Assembly: GCF_001485495.1 (NCBI RefSeq) | Contig: NZ_BCNF01000036.1 | Location: 43,586-107,585 of the forward strand | Source of the DNA: Gordonia desulfuricans NBRC 100010 | Lineage (GTDB): Bacteria > Actinomycetota > Actinomycetes > Mycobacteriales > Mycobacteriaceae | DNA: 64,000 nucleotides | Reading direction: 5' to 3' | Shown: in pieces, positions 9,228 to 17,567 of the stretch | Layout: each line of letters opens with the position of its first letter | How positions within the stretch are numbered: the stretch's first letter is position 1 | The notes under the pieces: generated by a model | What the model was told of the DNA's origin: nothing | The model's input: only the letters and a program-made list of their open reading frames with translations | Database searches by the model: none | Made by a program: the position numbers and the translations under genes

Positions 9228-9541
9228 GTGAGCTCCTCGTCTGTGCGGCGCCCGCACAAACCTGTTCAAGGTCGACCGGTCGGTTCTTGTCGGTGCTCTC
9301 TCGGCGTCAGCCGAGAGCGACGAGGACCGGGGCCGGCCCCCTCGCGCTGCTGCTGCAAACCACGAATCGAACCTCCCGGACGAGCCGCTTCCCCGCGACC
9401 CGTCACTGGTCAACGTACGCGGGAACCGGCATGACGGCGCGGTGGACAGGGTGTGTCGGCGTGAATTTCGCGTTAACGGACGTAGCGTGGAAGTCACTGT
9501 CGCACAAAGTGCGTCACCTGGGATTTTGCGGCCCTTTACCA
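9228..9541 (-). other. Untranslated stretch upstream of phoH2
   Basis: About 390 bases separate the phoH2 start from the desA2 stop. I see no convincing gene. The region holds a small hairpin, CTCTCGGC-gtca-GCCGAGAG (9298-9317), about 70 bases upstream of the phoH2 start, and the desA2 terminator at 9542-9581. The phoH2 frame runs open through it. Mycobacterial phoH2 is known to follow a small antitoxin-like gene (phoAT); a convincing equivalent is not visible here. Confidence 0.4.
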
Positions 9542-9581
9542 CCACCGGGCCCCGCTCGCGAGTGCGAGCGGGGCCCGGTGG
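9542..9581 (-). terminator. desA2 terminator hairpin
   Basis: CCACCGGGCCCCGCTCGC (9542-9559) pairs perfectly with GCGAGCGGGGCCCGGTGG (9564-9581) around a four-base loop, 37 bases after the desA2 stop. There is no U tract, as is usual for actinobacterial intrinsic terminators. Confidence 0.8.
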
Positions 9582-9618
9582 GGTGGGAAGTGGGTGACCC
9601 GGAGGCGGGTCCTGCCGA

Positions 9619-10491
9619 TCAGCGACCGGCGAGCGTCAGGATGCGCGTGCGCGCCGCTTCGGCGTCGTCGCCGAGTTCCTGTACCGAGTCGAGCTTGAGC
9701 GCATCGGCAAGGCTCCCGGCGATCGCGGCACGGGTCTCGTCGGTCTCGTAGCCGGCGATCAGTGCGCGCTCGGCGTCGAAGTTGTCGATGTCGTAGCCGA
9801 GCGGCTCGTCGACCAGTCGCGCCAGCGCCCGGTCCACCGCGACGACCGTGGCATCCTGGTCGGCCACCAGCGCCGCGTTCAGGAAGTTCCCGAAGGTGAC
9901 TCCCTGCTGGGCGTCGTCCCCGGCGATCAGATGCAGGATCTCGCTGTACACGTCGTCGCCGACGACCGTGGCCAGCCGGTTGGTGAAGTGCACGCACTGG
10001 TACTCGTGCACCGCCATCAGCGCCAGCACGTCCAGCGGGCCGAGTTCGTCGACCTGCTCGGGGGTCTGCCGGAAGCCCTTGGTGACGTGATCACGACGCC
10101 GCTCTTCGGAGTCCACCGGATCGATGGCACGACGCACCACGAGGTAGTCCCGCAGCACCACGGCATGGCGGTTGTCCTCGGCGGTCCACACGCCGACCAG
10201 CTGCCGCCAGTCGGAGAAGGCCGGGAAGTACTTGGCCAGCACACGGTGGTAGGACGGCAGGTTGTCCTTGGTGAGCAGCAGCGCCAGCGAACCCGCGCGC
10301 GCCTCGTCGGACAGGGTGGCCTGTGAGGGATCCCAGTCGTCGCCGCCGAGGAAGGCGAAGTTGCGGCCGTCCTTCCACGGGACGTAGTCGTGCGGGTTCC
10401 ACACGACCGCAGCCGCCTGGTGGTCCTCGGCGATCTCCGGAAGCGCCTTCTCGAGCGCGATGATCAGGTCGTCTTCGGTGAGTGCGTTCAT
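9619..10491 (-). CDS. desA2: Acyl-ACP desaturase DesA2-like
   Basis: A 290-residue soluble di-iron acyl-ACP desaturase homologue placed between phoH2 and glyA, as desA2 (Rv1094) is in M. tuberculosis. The family introduces cis double bonds into acyl chains, in mycobacteria during mycolate synthesis. The first iron motif reads TAEDNRH, so the E-x-x-H pair becomes D106-N-R-H109. The second reads GDDAQQG, so E-x-x-H becomes D193-A-Q-Q196. Both motif glutamates are aspartate and the second histidine is lost, a marked departure from plant desaturases. The message is probably leaderless (-10 TATCCT seven bases before ATG 10491), and a palindrome overlaps that promoter. Confidence 0.88.
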   Translation of the reverse strand: MNALTEDDLIIALEKALPEIAEDHQAAAVVWNPHDYVPWKDGRNFAFLGGDDWDPSQATLSDEARAGSLALLLTKDNLPSYHRVLAKYFPAFSDWRQLVGVWTAEDNRHAVVLRDYLVVRRAIDPVDSEERRRDHVTKGFRQTPEQVDELGPLDVLALMAVHEYQCVHFTNRLATVVGDDVYSEILHLIAGDDAQQGVTFGNFLNAALVADQDATVVAVDRALARLVDEPLGYDIDNFDAERALIAGYETDETRAAIAGSLADALKLDSVQELGDDAEAARTRILTLAGR

Positions 10492-10498
10492 CGCGTCC

Positions 10499-10514
10499 AG
10501 GATACGGATCCGTA
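10499..10514 (-). promoter_or_regulatory. desA2 -10 box with TACGG-AT-CCGTA palindrome
   Basis: The minus-strand -10 box TATCCT (10499-10504) lies seven bases before the desA2 start. The perfect 12-bp palindrome TACGGATCCGTA (10503-10514) abuts and overlaps it, with near-symmetric GG/CC flanks. The same core, with the two central bases swapped, precedes hlyIII at 18450-18461. A shared TetR-type regulator is likely; mycobacterial desA2 is known to be controlled by the MadR repressor. Confidence 0.6.
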
Positions 10515-10593
10515 ACCCCCGAGGGCAATCGGGTCATATCCGCAGCACGACGGCGTGCCGGGGCCACCGGCGGCGGGACCGGCGGAGACGACG

Positions 10594-10626
10594 TACCCCC
10601 GGTATGCCGTCGGCACACCGGGGGTA
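10594..10626 (-). terminator. glyA terminator hairpin
   Basis: TACCCCCGGT (10594-10603) pairs with ACCGGGGGTA (10617-10626) around a 13-base loop. It lies 36 bases beyond the glyA stop on the minus strand. Confidence 0.65.
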
Positions 10627-10662
10627 GCTGACCGGATCTCCGGAAAGATCGGGCCGAGAAGA

Positions 10663-11970
10663 TCAGGCCCGGCTCATCAGACCCCACGACTCGAGACCCT
10701 CGTACAGCGGGAAGTCCAGGGCCAGCTTCGACACGCGCGCACGCAACGCCGAGACATCGGCGGCCTGGCCCGCGGCCAGCGCGGTACCGATGATGTCGGC
10801 GACCTCGGTGAACTGCTCGTCACCGAATCCGCGGGTGGCCAGTGCCGGGGTGCCGATCCGCAGGCCGGAGGTGACCATCGGCGGGCGCGGGTCGAACGGC
10901 ACGGCGTTGCGGTTGACCGTGATACCCACCTGATGCAGGAGGTCCTCGGCCTGCTGGCCGTCGAGGGCGCTGTTGCGCAGATCGACCAGCACCAGGTGCA
11001 CGTCGGTGCCGCCGGTGAGCACCGAGACACCCGCCTTGGCGACGTCGGCGCCGGTCAGGCGCTCGGCGAGCAGCTTCGCGCCCGACAGAGTGCGGCGCTG
11101 ACGCTCGGCGAACTCCTCGGTGCCGGCGATCTTCAGGGCGACGGCCTTACCGGCGATCGCATGCATGAGCGGGCCACCCTGCTGGCCGGGGAACACCGCC
11201 GAGTTGAGCTTCTTGGCCCACTCCTGTTTGGCCAGGATGATGCCCGAGCGCGGGCCACCGAGGGTCTTGTGCACGGTCGAGGAGACGACGTCGGCATGCG
11301 GCACCGGCGACGGGTGCAGACCCGCGGCGACCAGGCCGGCGAAGTGCGCCATGTCGACCCACAGGCGGGCACCGACCTCGTCGGCGATCTCGCGGAACGC
11401 CGCGAAGTCGAGGGTCCGCGGGTAGGCCGACCAGCCGGCGACGATCACCTTGGGGCGGGCGTCGAGGGCGATCTTGCGCACCTCGTCCATGTCGACCCGG
11501 AAGTCTTCCTTGCTGACGCCGTAGAAGGCGTTCTCGTACAGCTTGCCCGAGAAGTTCAGCCGCATGCCGTGGGTGAGGTGGCCGCCGTGGGCGAGATCGA
11601 GACCGAGAAGGGTCTCCCCCGGCTCCATGAGTGCCTGCAGCACAGCGGCATTCGCCTGCGCTCCCGAGTGCGGCTGCACGTTGGCGAAGTCGGCACCGAA
11701 CAGTTCCTTGGCCCGGTTGCGGGCGATGTCCTCGACGACGTCGACGTACTCACAGCCTCCGTAGTACCGACGTCCGGGGTAACCCTCGGCGTACTTGTTG
11801 GTCAGCACGCTGCCCTGCGCCTGCAGCACCGCGCGCGGCACGAAGTTCTCCGACGCGATCATCTCGAGCGTGTCGCGCTGACGGCTCAGCTCACCGTTCA
11901 TCGCCGCGGCTACGTCGGGGTCGAGGTCGGCCAACGACATCGAGTTGACGGACTGGGAGTTCTCGGTCAT
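10663..11970 (-). CDS. glyA: Serine hydroxymethyltransferase
   Basis: A 435-residue PLP enzyme that interconverts serine plus tetrahydrofolate with glycine plus 5,10-methylene-tetrahydrofolate, the main source of one-carbon units. The PLP lysine motif [11 protein letters not shown], the folate/PLP motif [10 protein letters not shown] and the [13 protein letters not shown] segment are intact and the length is typical. ATG 11970 has a -10 box TAGACT (minus strand, 11978-11983) seven bases upstream, so the transcript is probably leaderless. It sits between desA2 and the DUF885 gene, as in mycobacteria apart from the extra gene toward coaA. Confidence 0.97.
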   Translation of the reverse strand: MTENSQSVNSMSLADLDPDVAAAMNGELSRQRDTLEMIASENFVPRAVLQAQGSVLTNKYAEGYPGRRYYGGCEYVDVVEDIARNRAKELFGADFANVQPHSGAQANAAVLQALMEPGETLLGLDLAHGGHLTHGMRLNFSGKLYENAFYGVSKEDFRVDMDEVRKIALDARPKVIVAGWSAYPRTLDFAAFREIADEVGARLWVDMAHFAGLVAAGLHPSPVPHADVVSSTVHKTLGGPRSGIILAKQEWAKKLNSAVFPGQQGGPLMHAIAGKAVALKIAGTEEFAERQRRTLSGAKLLAERLTGADVAKAGVSVLTGGTDVHLVLVDLRNSALDGQQAEDLLHQVGITVNRNAVPFDPRPPMVTSGLRIGTPALATRGFGDEQFTEVADIIGTALAAGQAADVSALRARVSKLALDFPLYEGLESWGLMSRA

Positions 11971-12039
11971 GGGATCGAGTCTATTGGTTGACCCGCAGGT
12001 CCCCGAAATCCGGTCTCGGTGCTGCCGCAGGTCACACCC

Positions 12040-13311
12040 TCAGGCGGGTGCACCCGCCAATTCGGCCCGCAACGACGCCGGGATCAGCGGCTCGTCGAGC
12101 AACCGCCCGAACCGTGCCGCACGGCCGTCCCCGGCGATGGTCGGCACATCGGCGTCGAGCCACTGCTCGAGGAGCCGGTAACCCTCCACATAGGTCGAGA
12201 TATAGGCACGCCACAACGGCGAGGTCAGGAATCGCAGCATCTGCCGGGCGCGGGCCTCCGGGGCGAGCAGCCACCGCTGCAGGAAGGCGGTGGCCTCGTC
12301 GGCGTCGGCGTGCCGGTCGTGCAGCAGCAGGGCCGCATCCTGGCGCACCCCGATCAGACCGCCGGTGGCACCACCGACCCGCTGGGCGCGGTCACCGTCG
12401 AATCGCAGCCCGAGGTCGGCGTAGATCTCCTGCGCCCACAGTCCCCAGTCCGGCCCGACGATCGCCTGGAGTGCGTGGTCGGCGAGCCCCTCGGCCATCA
12501 GGCACTGCGGGGTGTTCACCAGGAAGATGGTCTGTTCGTCCTGGCCGCCGCCGACGAGTCGCTGTTCCTTGCGACAGTGTTCGGTGTGGTGCCCCGGGTA
12601 CGCCTCGTGGGCGATCAGGTGCGGCAGGCTCGACATGTACTGGGTGAGGTCGGCGTTGATCGCGACCCGGGAGCGGTAGTCGCCGAGGTAGTAATTGAAT
12701 CCCGACCACGGTTTGTCGGTGACCACCTCGAACTCGACGATCTCGGCGTCGGGCAGCGGGTAGGCGTCACGAACCTTCTCCCGCAGCGCGCCGCTGAACG
12801 CGCGCACGCACTCGTCCACCCGCTCGGGCGGGATCTCGTCGGCACGACGGTAGGCGGTGTAGCTCGACAGCAGACGGTCGGCGGCGGCATCCGGTTCGCC
12901 GAGTGCGACGGCGAGCTCGGCATGTGCCGCCCGATAGGTCTCCACATCGCCGAGGGTGATGTCGACGTCGAAGTACGCACGCACCTCGTCGACGAAGGAG
13001 ATGTCCTCCCCGGCGAACGTGCGGGCCGAACACTCCAGCGCACGCAGATGCGCACCGACGAACGCCGCACGTTCGGGGTCGAGGTCGGCGGGGAGATCGC
13101 CCTGCAGGCCCCGCGCGACCTGCGCCAGCTGCGCCGGATCCGGGGCCGGTCCGCTCATCACGTCGGCCCGCAGGGACGGGTCGCCGGTGTAGGCGTCGAC
13201 GAAGCCCTCTTCGAGCCGGTCGAACGCGAGGCCGAGGCGCAGATAGTCGGTGACCAGCGGCGAGATGGGTCGGTGACCATGTTCGGAAGGCATGGAAGGA
13301 AGGCTACCCAT
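12040..13311 (-). CDS. DUF885 family metallopeptidase-like protein
   Basis: A 423-residue DUF885 protein. The signature HEAYPGHHTEH (about residues 240-250) resembles the HExxH-type zinc motif of thermolysin-fold peptidases, and FLVNTPQCLMAEGLADHA supplies a downstream glutamate. No signal peptide is visible, so it should be cytoplasmic. The function of the family is uncertain (putative carboxypeptidase-like). ATG 13311 and ATG 13293 are both possible and neither has a Shine-Dalgarno. The reading frame continues far upstream across coaA, but that part is antisense and not protein-like. It is divergent from coaA with an 84-base gap. Confidence 0.82.
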   Translation of the reverse strand: MGSLPSMPSEHGHRPISPLVTDYLRLGLAFDRLEEGFVDAYTGDPSLRADVMSGPAPDPAQLAQVARGLQGDLPADLDPERAAFVGAHLRALECSARTFAGEDISFVDEVRAYFDVDITLGDVETYRAAHAELAVALGEPDAAADRLLSSYTAYRRADEIPPERVDECVRAFSGALREKVRDAYPLPDAEIVEFEVVTDKPWSGFNYYLGDYRSRVAINADLTQYMSSLPHLIAHEAYPGHHTEHCRKEQRLVGGGQDEQTIFLVNTPQCLMAEGLADHALQAIVGPDWGLWAQEIYADLGLRFDGDRAQRVGGATGGLIGVRQDAALLLHDRHADADEATAFLQRWLLAPEARARQMLRFLTSPLWRAYISTYVEGYRLLEQWLDADVPTIAGDGRAARFGRLLDEPLIPASLRAELAGAPA

Positions 13312-13332
13312 GGCGCGGGTTACACGTGGTCC

Positions 13333-13338
13333 TAAGCT
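13333..13338 (+). promoter_or_regulatory. -10 box of the coaA leader ORF
   Basis: TAAGCT lies seven bases before an ATG at 13346, the spacing of leaderless actinobacterial promoters. Transcription would begin at or next to the first base of the small leader ORF, not at coaA itself. Confidence 0.5.
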
Positions 13339-13345
13339 GTAGCGC

Positions 13346-13396
13346 ATGACATCTCGGGTCTCCTGTGACCTCGCCCCGACGGGACGCGCCGGCTGA
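13346..13396 (+). CDS. 16-residue leader ORF coupled to coaA
   Basis: A short ORF encoding [16 protein letters not shown] starts seven bases after a -10 box and stops with TGA at 13394-13396. That stop shares its last A with the coaA ATG (TGATG). coaA has no Shine-Dalgarno of its own, so its translation probably depends on ribosomes finishing this leader. No regulatory codon run is obvious; there is one cysteine codon. This is inferred from layout only. Confidence 0.5.
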   Translation: MTSRVSCDLAPTGRAG

Positions 13397-14337
13397 TGGC
13401 GCGCGACACGACCGGGCGCGATCCGAGCCTCTATCTGGAGCTCGATCGCAAGCAGTGGCGTGAACTCCGCGAATCGATGCCGATGGTGCTCACCTCCGAC
13501 GAGCTCGACCAGCTCGTCGGACTCGGTGAGCAGATCGATCTCACCGAGGTCGCCGAGGTCTACCTGCCCCTCTCGCGTCTGATCCACCTGCAGGTCGCCG
13601 CGCGGCAACGGCTGTTCGCCGCGACGTCGACATTCCTCGGCGAGCGTCAGACCAACAAGCAGGTGCCGTTCGTGATCGGGATCGCCGGCAGCGTGGCGGT
13701 GGGCAAGTCGACCACCGCGCGAGTGCTCGCGGCACTGCTCGCACGGTGGGAGTCGCATCCGAAGGTCGACCTGATCACCACCGACGGCTTCCTGCTGCCG
13801 ACCTCGGAGCTCGAACGCCGGGGAATCATGCACCGCAAGGGATTCCCCGAATCCTATGACCGACGCGCGCTGCTGCGGTTCGTCACCGAGGTCAAGTCGG
13901 GCGCACGCGAGGTCACCGCACCGGTGTATTCGCACATCACCTACGACATCGTGCCCGAGGTGCGTCACTATGTGCGTCAGCCCGACATCCTGATCATCGA
14001 GGGACTCAACGTCCTGCAGACCGGCGAGAACCTCATGGTGTCGGATCTGTTCGACTTCTCCATCTACGTCGACGCCAAGACCACCGACATCGAGCGCTGG
14101 TACATCTCTCGGTTCCTGCAGATGCGGTCGGGCTCCTTCGCCGACCCCAACTCGCACTTCCACTACTACGCATCGCTGACCGACGAGCAGGCGACCATCG
14201 CCGCCCGCGACATCTGGACGTCGATCAATCTGCCCAACCTGCGCGAGAACATCCTGCCCACCCGGCCCCGCGCCACCCTCGTGTTGCGCAAGGACGCCGA
14301 CCACTCGATCAATCGGGTCCGACTGCGCAAGTTGTGA
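13396..14337 (+). CDS. coaA: Pantothenate kinase, type I
   Basis: A 313-residue bacterial type I pantothenate kinase (CoaA/PanK), which phosphorylates pantothenate in the first and rate-limiting step of coenzyme A synthesis. The P-loop GSVAVGKS lies at about residues 98-105, and [10 protein letters not shown] and the downstream FSIYVDA segment are typical of the family. ATG 13396 overlaps the stop of a 16-codon leader ORF (TGATG). Type I enzymes are known to be feedback-inhibited by CoA. The gene is divergent from the DUF885 gene and ends close to the convergent cupin gene. Confidence 0.96.
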   Translation: MARDTTGRDPSLYLELDRKQWRELRESMPMVLTSDELDQLVGLGEQIDLTEVAEVYLPLSRLIHLQVAARQRLFAATSTFLGERQTNKQVPFVIGIAGSVAVGKSTTARVLAALLARWESHPKVDLITTDGFLLPTSELERRGIMHRKGFPESYDRRALLRFVTEVKSGAREVTAPVYSHITYDIVPEVRHYVRQPDILIIEGLNVLQTGENLMVSDLFDFSIYVDAKTTDIERWYISRFLQMRSGSFADPNSHFHYYASLTDEQATIAARDIWTSINLPNLRENILPTRPRATLVLRKDADHSINRVRLRKL

Positions 14338-14373
14338 ATCCGGGCCACCGCCGAGCCCGGTGCACCACCGGCG

Positions 14374-14739
14374 CTAACGCGTCCACGGCGGACTGATCGG
14401 GTCGCCACCGGCGATCGTGGCGGTGAGCCCGACGACGGTGGTGACCCACATCGTCACCGGGTCGGGGCCGGGGTTGTCCACGGCCACCGCCGACCCGGCG
14501 GGCACGAAGACCACCTCCCCCGGCGACGGGGTCACGGGCTCGCCGTCGAGCCGGATGACCGGTTCACCGGCCAGCACGAGGAAGACCTCCTCGTGGTCGA
14601 CGGTGTGCTCGGCCCCCGACTGCCCCGGACCGATGGTGGTTCGCCAGGCGCACAGTTCCCGGCTGCCGGACGAGGGCGACACGAAGGAGTCGAAGTCGGC
14701 TCCGTGCAGGGAGTGTCGGACGGGTTGGGTGATGTGCAT
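14374..14739 (-). CDS. Cupin-domain protein
   Basis: A 121-residue single-domain cupin. Motif 1 appears as GAEHTVDHEEVFLVLAGE (about 45-62), with two of the usual metal-ligand histidines and a glutamate, and motif 2 as PGEVVFVPAG. ATG 14739 is preferred because GAAGGG lies seven bases upstream, rather than the TTG at 14754. It is divergent from a MarR gene and shares an operator region with it, so it is probably controlled by that MarR. The substrate is unknown; small cupins of this kind include isomerases, dioxygenases and sensors. Confidence 0.8.
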   Translation of the reverse strand: MHITQPVRHSLHGADFDSFVSPSSGSRELCAWRTTIGPGQSGAEHTVDHEEVFLVLAGEPVIRLDGEPVTPSPGEVVFVPAGSAVAVDNPGPDPVTMWVTTVVGLTATIAGGDPISPPWTR

Positions 14740-14763
14740 GGCCAGGCCCTTCAATTAGACAAA

Positions 14764-14792
14764 ATGACTGTCTATATTCAGACAGTTAGGCT
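14764..14792 (+). promoter_or_regulatory. MarR promoter with palindromic operator
   Basis: The perfect inverted repeat ACTGTCT-6-AGACAGT (14767-14786) lies between ATGACT (14764-14769) and TAGGCT (14787-14792), which are 17 bases apart. The marR ATG follows the -10 box by six bases, so the message is probably leaderless. The palindrome also lies just upstream of the divergent cupin gene. It is the likely site of MarR autorepression and cupin control. Confidence 0.75.
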
Positions 14793-14798
14793 GTCGAT

Positions 14799-15251
14799 AT
14801 GTCAAGGCCCCGTCCCCCACGCGATGCACTGCCGTTCCTGCTGATGTCGGCGACGTCGGCGGTGGCCGAGCGGATCGACGCGGCGGTCCGGGCCGCCGGA
14901 CACCCCGGACTCCGGCCGGTGCACGGGCTGATCTTCGGCCGCATCGCCTCGGGCGGCGCCACGATCAACGAGATCGCCGCCCATCTCGGCATCACCAAGC
15001 AGTCCGCGGCCGCGATCGTCGGCGGCCTCGAGAAGTCGGGGATCGTCGAGCGACGCCCCCACCCCACCGACCGGCGCGCCGTGCTCATCGAACTCACCCC
15101 GCTCGGCCACGAGATCACCCGGGTGGCCGCCGACGCCGCCACCGCCGAGACACGGTCTCTGGAAGAGGCTCTCGGGCAGTCCGATTCGCAGGTATTCCTA
15201 CAGGCACTCGGGTATCTCGGCGCGGGCGCGCCGCCCCGATCGGTCTGGTGA
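14799..15251 (+). CDS. MarR family transcriptional regulator
   Basis: A 150-residue winged-helix regulator. The recognition region TINEIAAHLGITKQSAAAIVG (about 53-73) is followed by the wing VERRPHPTDRRAVLIELT, which is typical of MarR proteins. Such dimers usually repress a divergent gene until they bind a phenolic or other small ligand. The divergent cupin gene and the palindrome in the shared promoter fit this arrangement. No redox cysteine is evident in the DNA-binding part. The effector is unknown. Confidence 0.88.
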   Translation: MSRPRPPRDALPFLLMSATSAVAERIDAAVRAAGHPGLRPVHGLIFGRIASGGATINEIAAHLGITKQSAAAIVGGLEKSGIVERRPHPTDRRAVLIELTPLGHEITRVAADAATAETRSLEEALGQSDSQVFLQALGYLGAGAPPRSVW

Positions 15252-15266
15252 TCGGGCACCGGCGCC

Positions 15267-16013
15267 CTACCGGGCGGCCAGCCACTGCTCCAGGGTTGTC
15301 GAGGTCTGCGTGAACTCACCGCGCGGGACGAGTCCACCGTCGCGCATCGCGGGTCCGCCGACGTTGACCGCGAACACCCACCGTGGTGAGCCCTGCTTGC
15401 GGGCAAGATGTTTCGCGATGTCGGCCAGGTCCATCTCGGCGGGTCCGGCCACCTCCACATCTCCGCCCGCCGAGTCGGTGACCGCGTCGGCGAGGACCCG
15501 CGCGGCGTCGGCGGCGGCCAGCGGACGGCACCGCATGTGCGCGACGGCCGCGACCGGACCGAACCTCGCCCTCGACAGCAGCTGTTCGGCGAGTTCGAAC
15601 CATTGGGCGGAGCGGACGATCCGCAGCATTCCGGGGCCCAGGGCGTCGGTGTAGACGCGCTCCTGGGCCGCTTTTCCCTGGTAATAGCCGAATTTGGCGT
15701 TCACCTGCTCGTCGGCGGCGTTGATGATCGACAGGCAGACCACGCGCCGCGCCCCGGCGCGTTGCGCCGCCGCGGCGATGTTGGCGGCCGACGTCGAGAA
15801 GAAGTCGACGGCGACCTTCGCCTTGAGAGTGGTCACGTTGATCGCATCGACCACCACATCGGTCCCGGTACAGGCGCCGTCGAGACCCGTGCCCGCATAC
15901 GCATCGACCCCGGTCGACCGTTGCGCGGCAACCACATCCACGCCGCGCGCCTCGAGTTCCCCCACCAGCCTGCGGCCGATCTCTCCGCTCGCCCCGAACA
16001 CCGTCACACGCAT
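15267..16013 (-). CDS. NAD(P)-binding atypical SDR (NmrA/epimerase-like)
   Basis: A 248-residue Rossmann-fold protein beginning MRVTVFGASGEIGRR, whose GxxGxxG cofactor motif sits at residues 7-13. It lacks the classical SDR YxxxK in the usual place, although FGYYQGKAAQE (about 130-140) contains a Tyr/Lys pair typical of atypical SDRs of the NAD(P)H-binding/NmrA group. ATG 16013 is chosen because GGAGG precedes it by five bases. It is convergent with marR and may be an enzyme or a redox-sensing regulator; no specific substrate can be proposed. Confidence 0.8.
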   Translation of the reverse strand: MRVTVFGASGEIGRRLVGELEARGVDVVAAQRSTGVDAYAGTGLDGACTGTDVVVDAINVTTLKAKVAVDFFSTSAANIAAAAQRAGARRVVCLSIINAADEQVNAKFGYYQGKAAQERVYTDALGPGMLRIVRSAQWFELAEQLLSRARFGPVAAVAHMRCRPLAAADAARVLADAVTDSAGGDVEVAGPAEMDLADIAKHLARKQGSPRWVFAVNVGGPAMRDGGLVPRGEFTQTSTTLEQWLAAR

Positions 16014-16101
16014 GGCACCCTCCATCGATCCGCCGAGTGGTCGCAGTCCACGCTACTGGCAATCGGCGCCGGCGACAGCTGCGATCAGGGTCTGGGACCG
16101 A

Positions 16102-17346
16102 TCATGTGGCGAAGAGCCGATGGACGAACGGGATGCTGTCGGCGAGGGAGGCGTTGACCGTTCCACTGTGGTCGAGGTCGTAGGTCTTCAGCGTCACCGG
16201 TTGACCGTTGTTCTTCATCCGCTGCGCCAGCAGGAGCGTTCCCGCCGCGTTGACATCGGTGTCCCTGAGCCCCTGACCGATGAGAACCGGTTGGTGGTAA
16301 CCGGATTCGGGAACCCCCATGTAGTTCTTCAGCGCACCGGCGAACCCCGCGATGTGATCGAGCGGACGACTGTAGAAGTTCCCGGTAATCACATTCGACT
16401 TCCGGATGACATCACCGAAGCCGTAGTCCTGCCCCGGCCCCTCGGTGGTGTCACACAGCGGTCCCTCCGCCTCGTCCACCCAGTGCCGGCCATACGGCGT
16501 CAGATAGGAGTCCACGTTCCATTCGGGGAAGGAGGCACGCAGGCCCGACAGGATGTAGAGGACATAGCTGGTCGTCTCGGGCAGTGTGTTACCGAGCGGG
16601 ACGGGTACCACCCCGGGCCGCGCCACCAAGGGGATGGCGTCCTCGATATAGGCGGGAACCCCGGTCGCGACGGCACCTCGATACGACAGGCCCCCGGAGT
16701 TGCCACCGAAGTCGTCGGCGTAGCGTGCGGTGAACATCGCCGCGCCGCCGCCCTGCGACTGCCCGACCGTCACCCACTTCCCGGCCAGCGACGGATAGGT
16801 GGCGGTCGCCGCCTTCACCGCGTCGACCACACTGTGCGCCTCGGTCTTCCCGTCGAGGTAGGGATGCGCGCCCGGGGTTCCCAGGCCGACGTAGTCGGCG
16901 GCGACGATCGCATAGCCCTGCTGCATCCAGCGACCGAGATATGCCCAGTCGCGGTCGGGCAGGATCGGCCCGTTGATCGAGTAGGCGCAGGCATCGTCGA
17001 GCCCGGTGGTGCCATGCGCCCACGCGATGACCGGCCAGCCGCCTTCCGGGGGTTGTCCGGGCGGGAAGTACACGGCCGCACTGGACTGCGCGGGGGCACC
17101 CTTGATCCCCGTGGTCCAGTACACAATTCGCTTGCCGTCGACGGAACCGGGAAGCGTTGCGCGGGCAGTCAGCGGCGCGGTCGACGTCACCTGGCCCGGG
17201 GTCGTGTCGTCGGCGTGGGCGAGCCCCGGTGACATCGACACCGCGCCTGCGAGCACTGCCAGCGTCGCCGACACCGCGGCAACCGGTCTGCGCCACCTGG
17301 GTGCCGCCGGATCAGATCGCCGGTCCTGTCGGAATCGATGGATCAT
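16102..17346 (-). CDS. Secreted lipase (LIP family alpha/beta hydrolase)
   Basis: A 414-residue secretory lipase of the LIP (PF03583-like) family. A long signal peptide (about residues 1-45, Arg-rich start, hydrophobic VAAVSATLAVLAGAVSM, cleavage near AHA-DD) directs export. The nucleophile elbow GQSQGG lies near residue 195, and a late Asp and His (DTDVN, DLDHSG) complete a likely triad. Related proteins include the secretory lipases of fungi and mycolate actinobacteria and act on acylglycerols or other esters. ATG 17346 has GGGAGG eight bases upstream. Expression as a single-gene unit is likely. Confidence 0.88.
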   Translation of the reverse strand: MIHRFRQDRRSDPAAPRWRRPVAAVSATLAVLAGAVSMSPGLAHADDTTPGQVTSTAPLTARATLPGSVDGKRIVYWTTGIKGAPAQSSAAVYFPPGQPPEGGWPVIAWAHGTTGLDDACAYSINGPILPDRDWAYLGRWMQQGYAIVAADYVGLGTPGAHPYLDGKTEAHSVVDAVKAATATYPSLAGKWVTVGQSQGGGAAMFTARYADDFGGNSGGLSYRGAVATGVPAYIEDAIPLVARPGVVPVPLGNTLPETTSYVLYILSGLRASFPEWNVDSYLTPYGRHWVDEAEGPLCDTTEGPGQDYGFGDVIRKSNVITGNFYSRPLDHIAGFAGALKNYMGVPESGYHQPVLIGQGLRDTDVNAAGTLLLAQRMKNNGQPVTLKTYDLDHSGTVNASLADSIPFVHRLFAT

Positions 17347-17456
17347 CGGTGAGGCCTCCCGCTGGGGACCGCCGCGACTGCGACGATCGGCAGAATCGAT
17401 GGGCCGGGAGACGTCGGTCGTCGGTCGTCATACCCTCGAACGGCAGGTGTCGGCAC

Positions 17457-17491
17457 CCGGTCATCTCTGCGTACCAGAGATCGGTGACCGG
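17457..17491 (-). terminator. Hairpin downstream of the cis-prenyl transferase gene
   Basis: CCGGTCA-TCTCTG (17457-17469) can pair with CAGAGA (17475-17480) and TGACCGG (17485-17491), leaving a five-base loop and a four-base bulge. It lies about 75 bases after the prenyl transferase stop and about 110 bases before the lipase gene. It may end the first transcript; alternatively it is a regulatory element of the lipase leader. Confidence 0.4.
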
Positions 17492-17567
17492 CCGCATCCG
17501 CTGAGACCGATTCGCGCGCACGCGTCACGGACCGGAACCGGTCGTGAGGGCCGTCACGACGGATGCC

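Noticed and set aside
8202..9434. Plus-strand frame over phoH2
   Set aside because: Antisense shadow of a well-supported gene in high-GC DNA.
9228..9545. In-frame 5' extension of phoH2, possible antitoxin-like PhoAT
   Set aside because: The extension is Ser/Arg-rich without a recognisable domain, and GTG 9227 has an excellent Shine-Dalgarno. A separate PhoAT frame with an overlapping stop would be only about 11 codons long here.
13312..14304. Long minus-strand open frame in continuity with the DUF885 gene across coaA
   Set aside because: It is exactly antisense to coaA, whose own frame is a full family match. The antisense translation is low in complexity and has no domain. The DUF885 protein starts naturally at 13311 or 13293.
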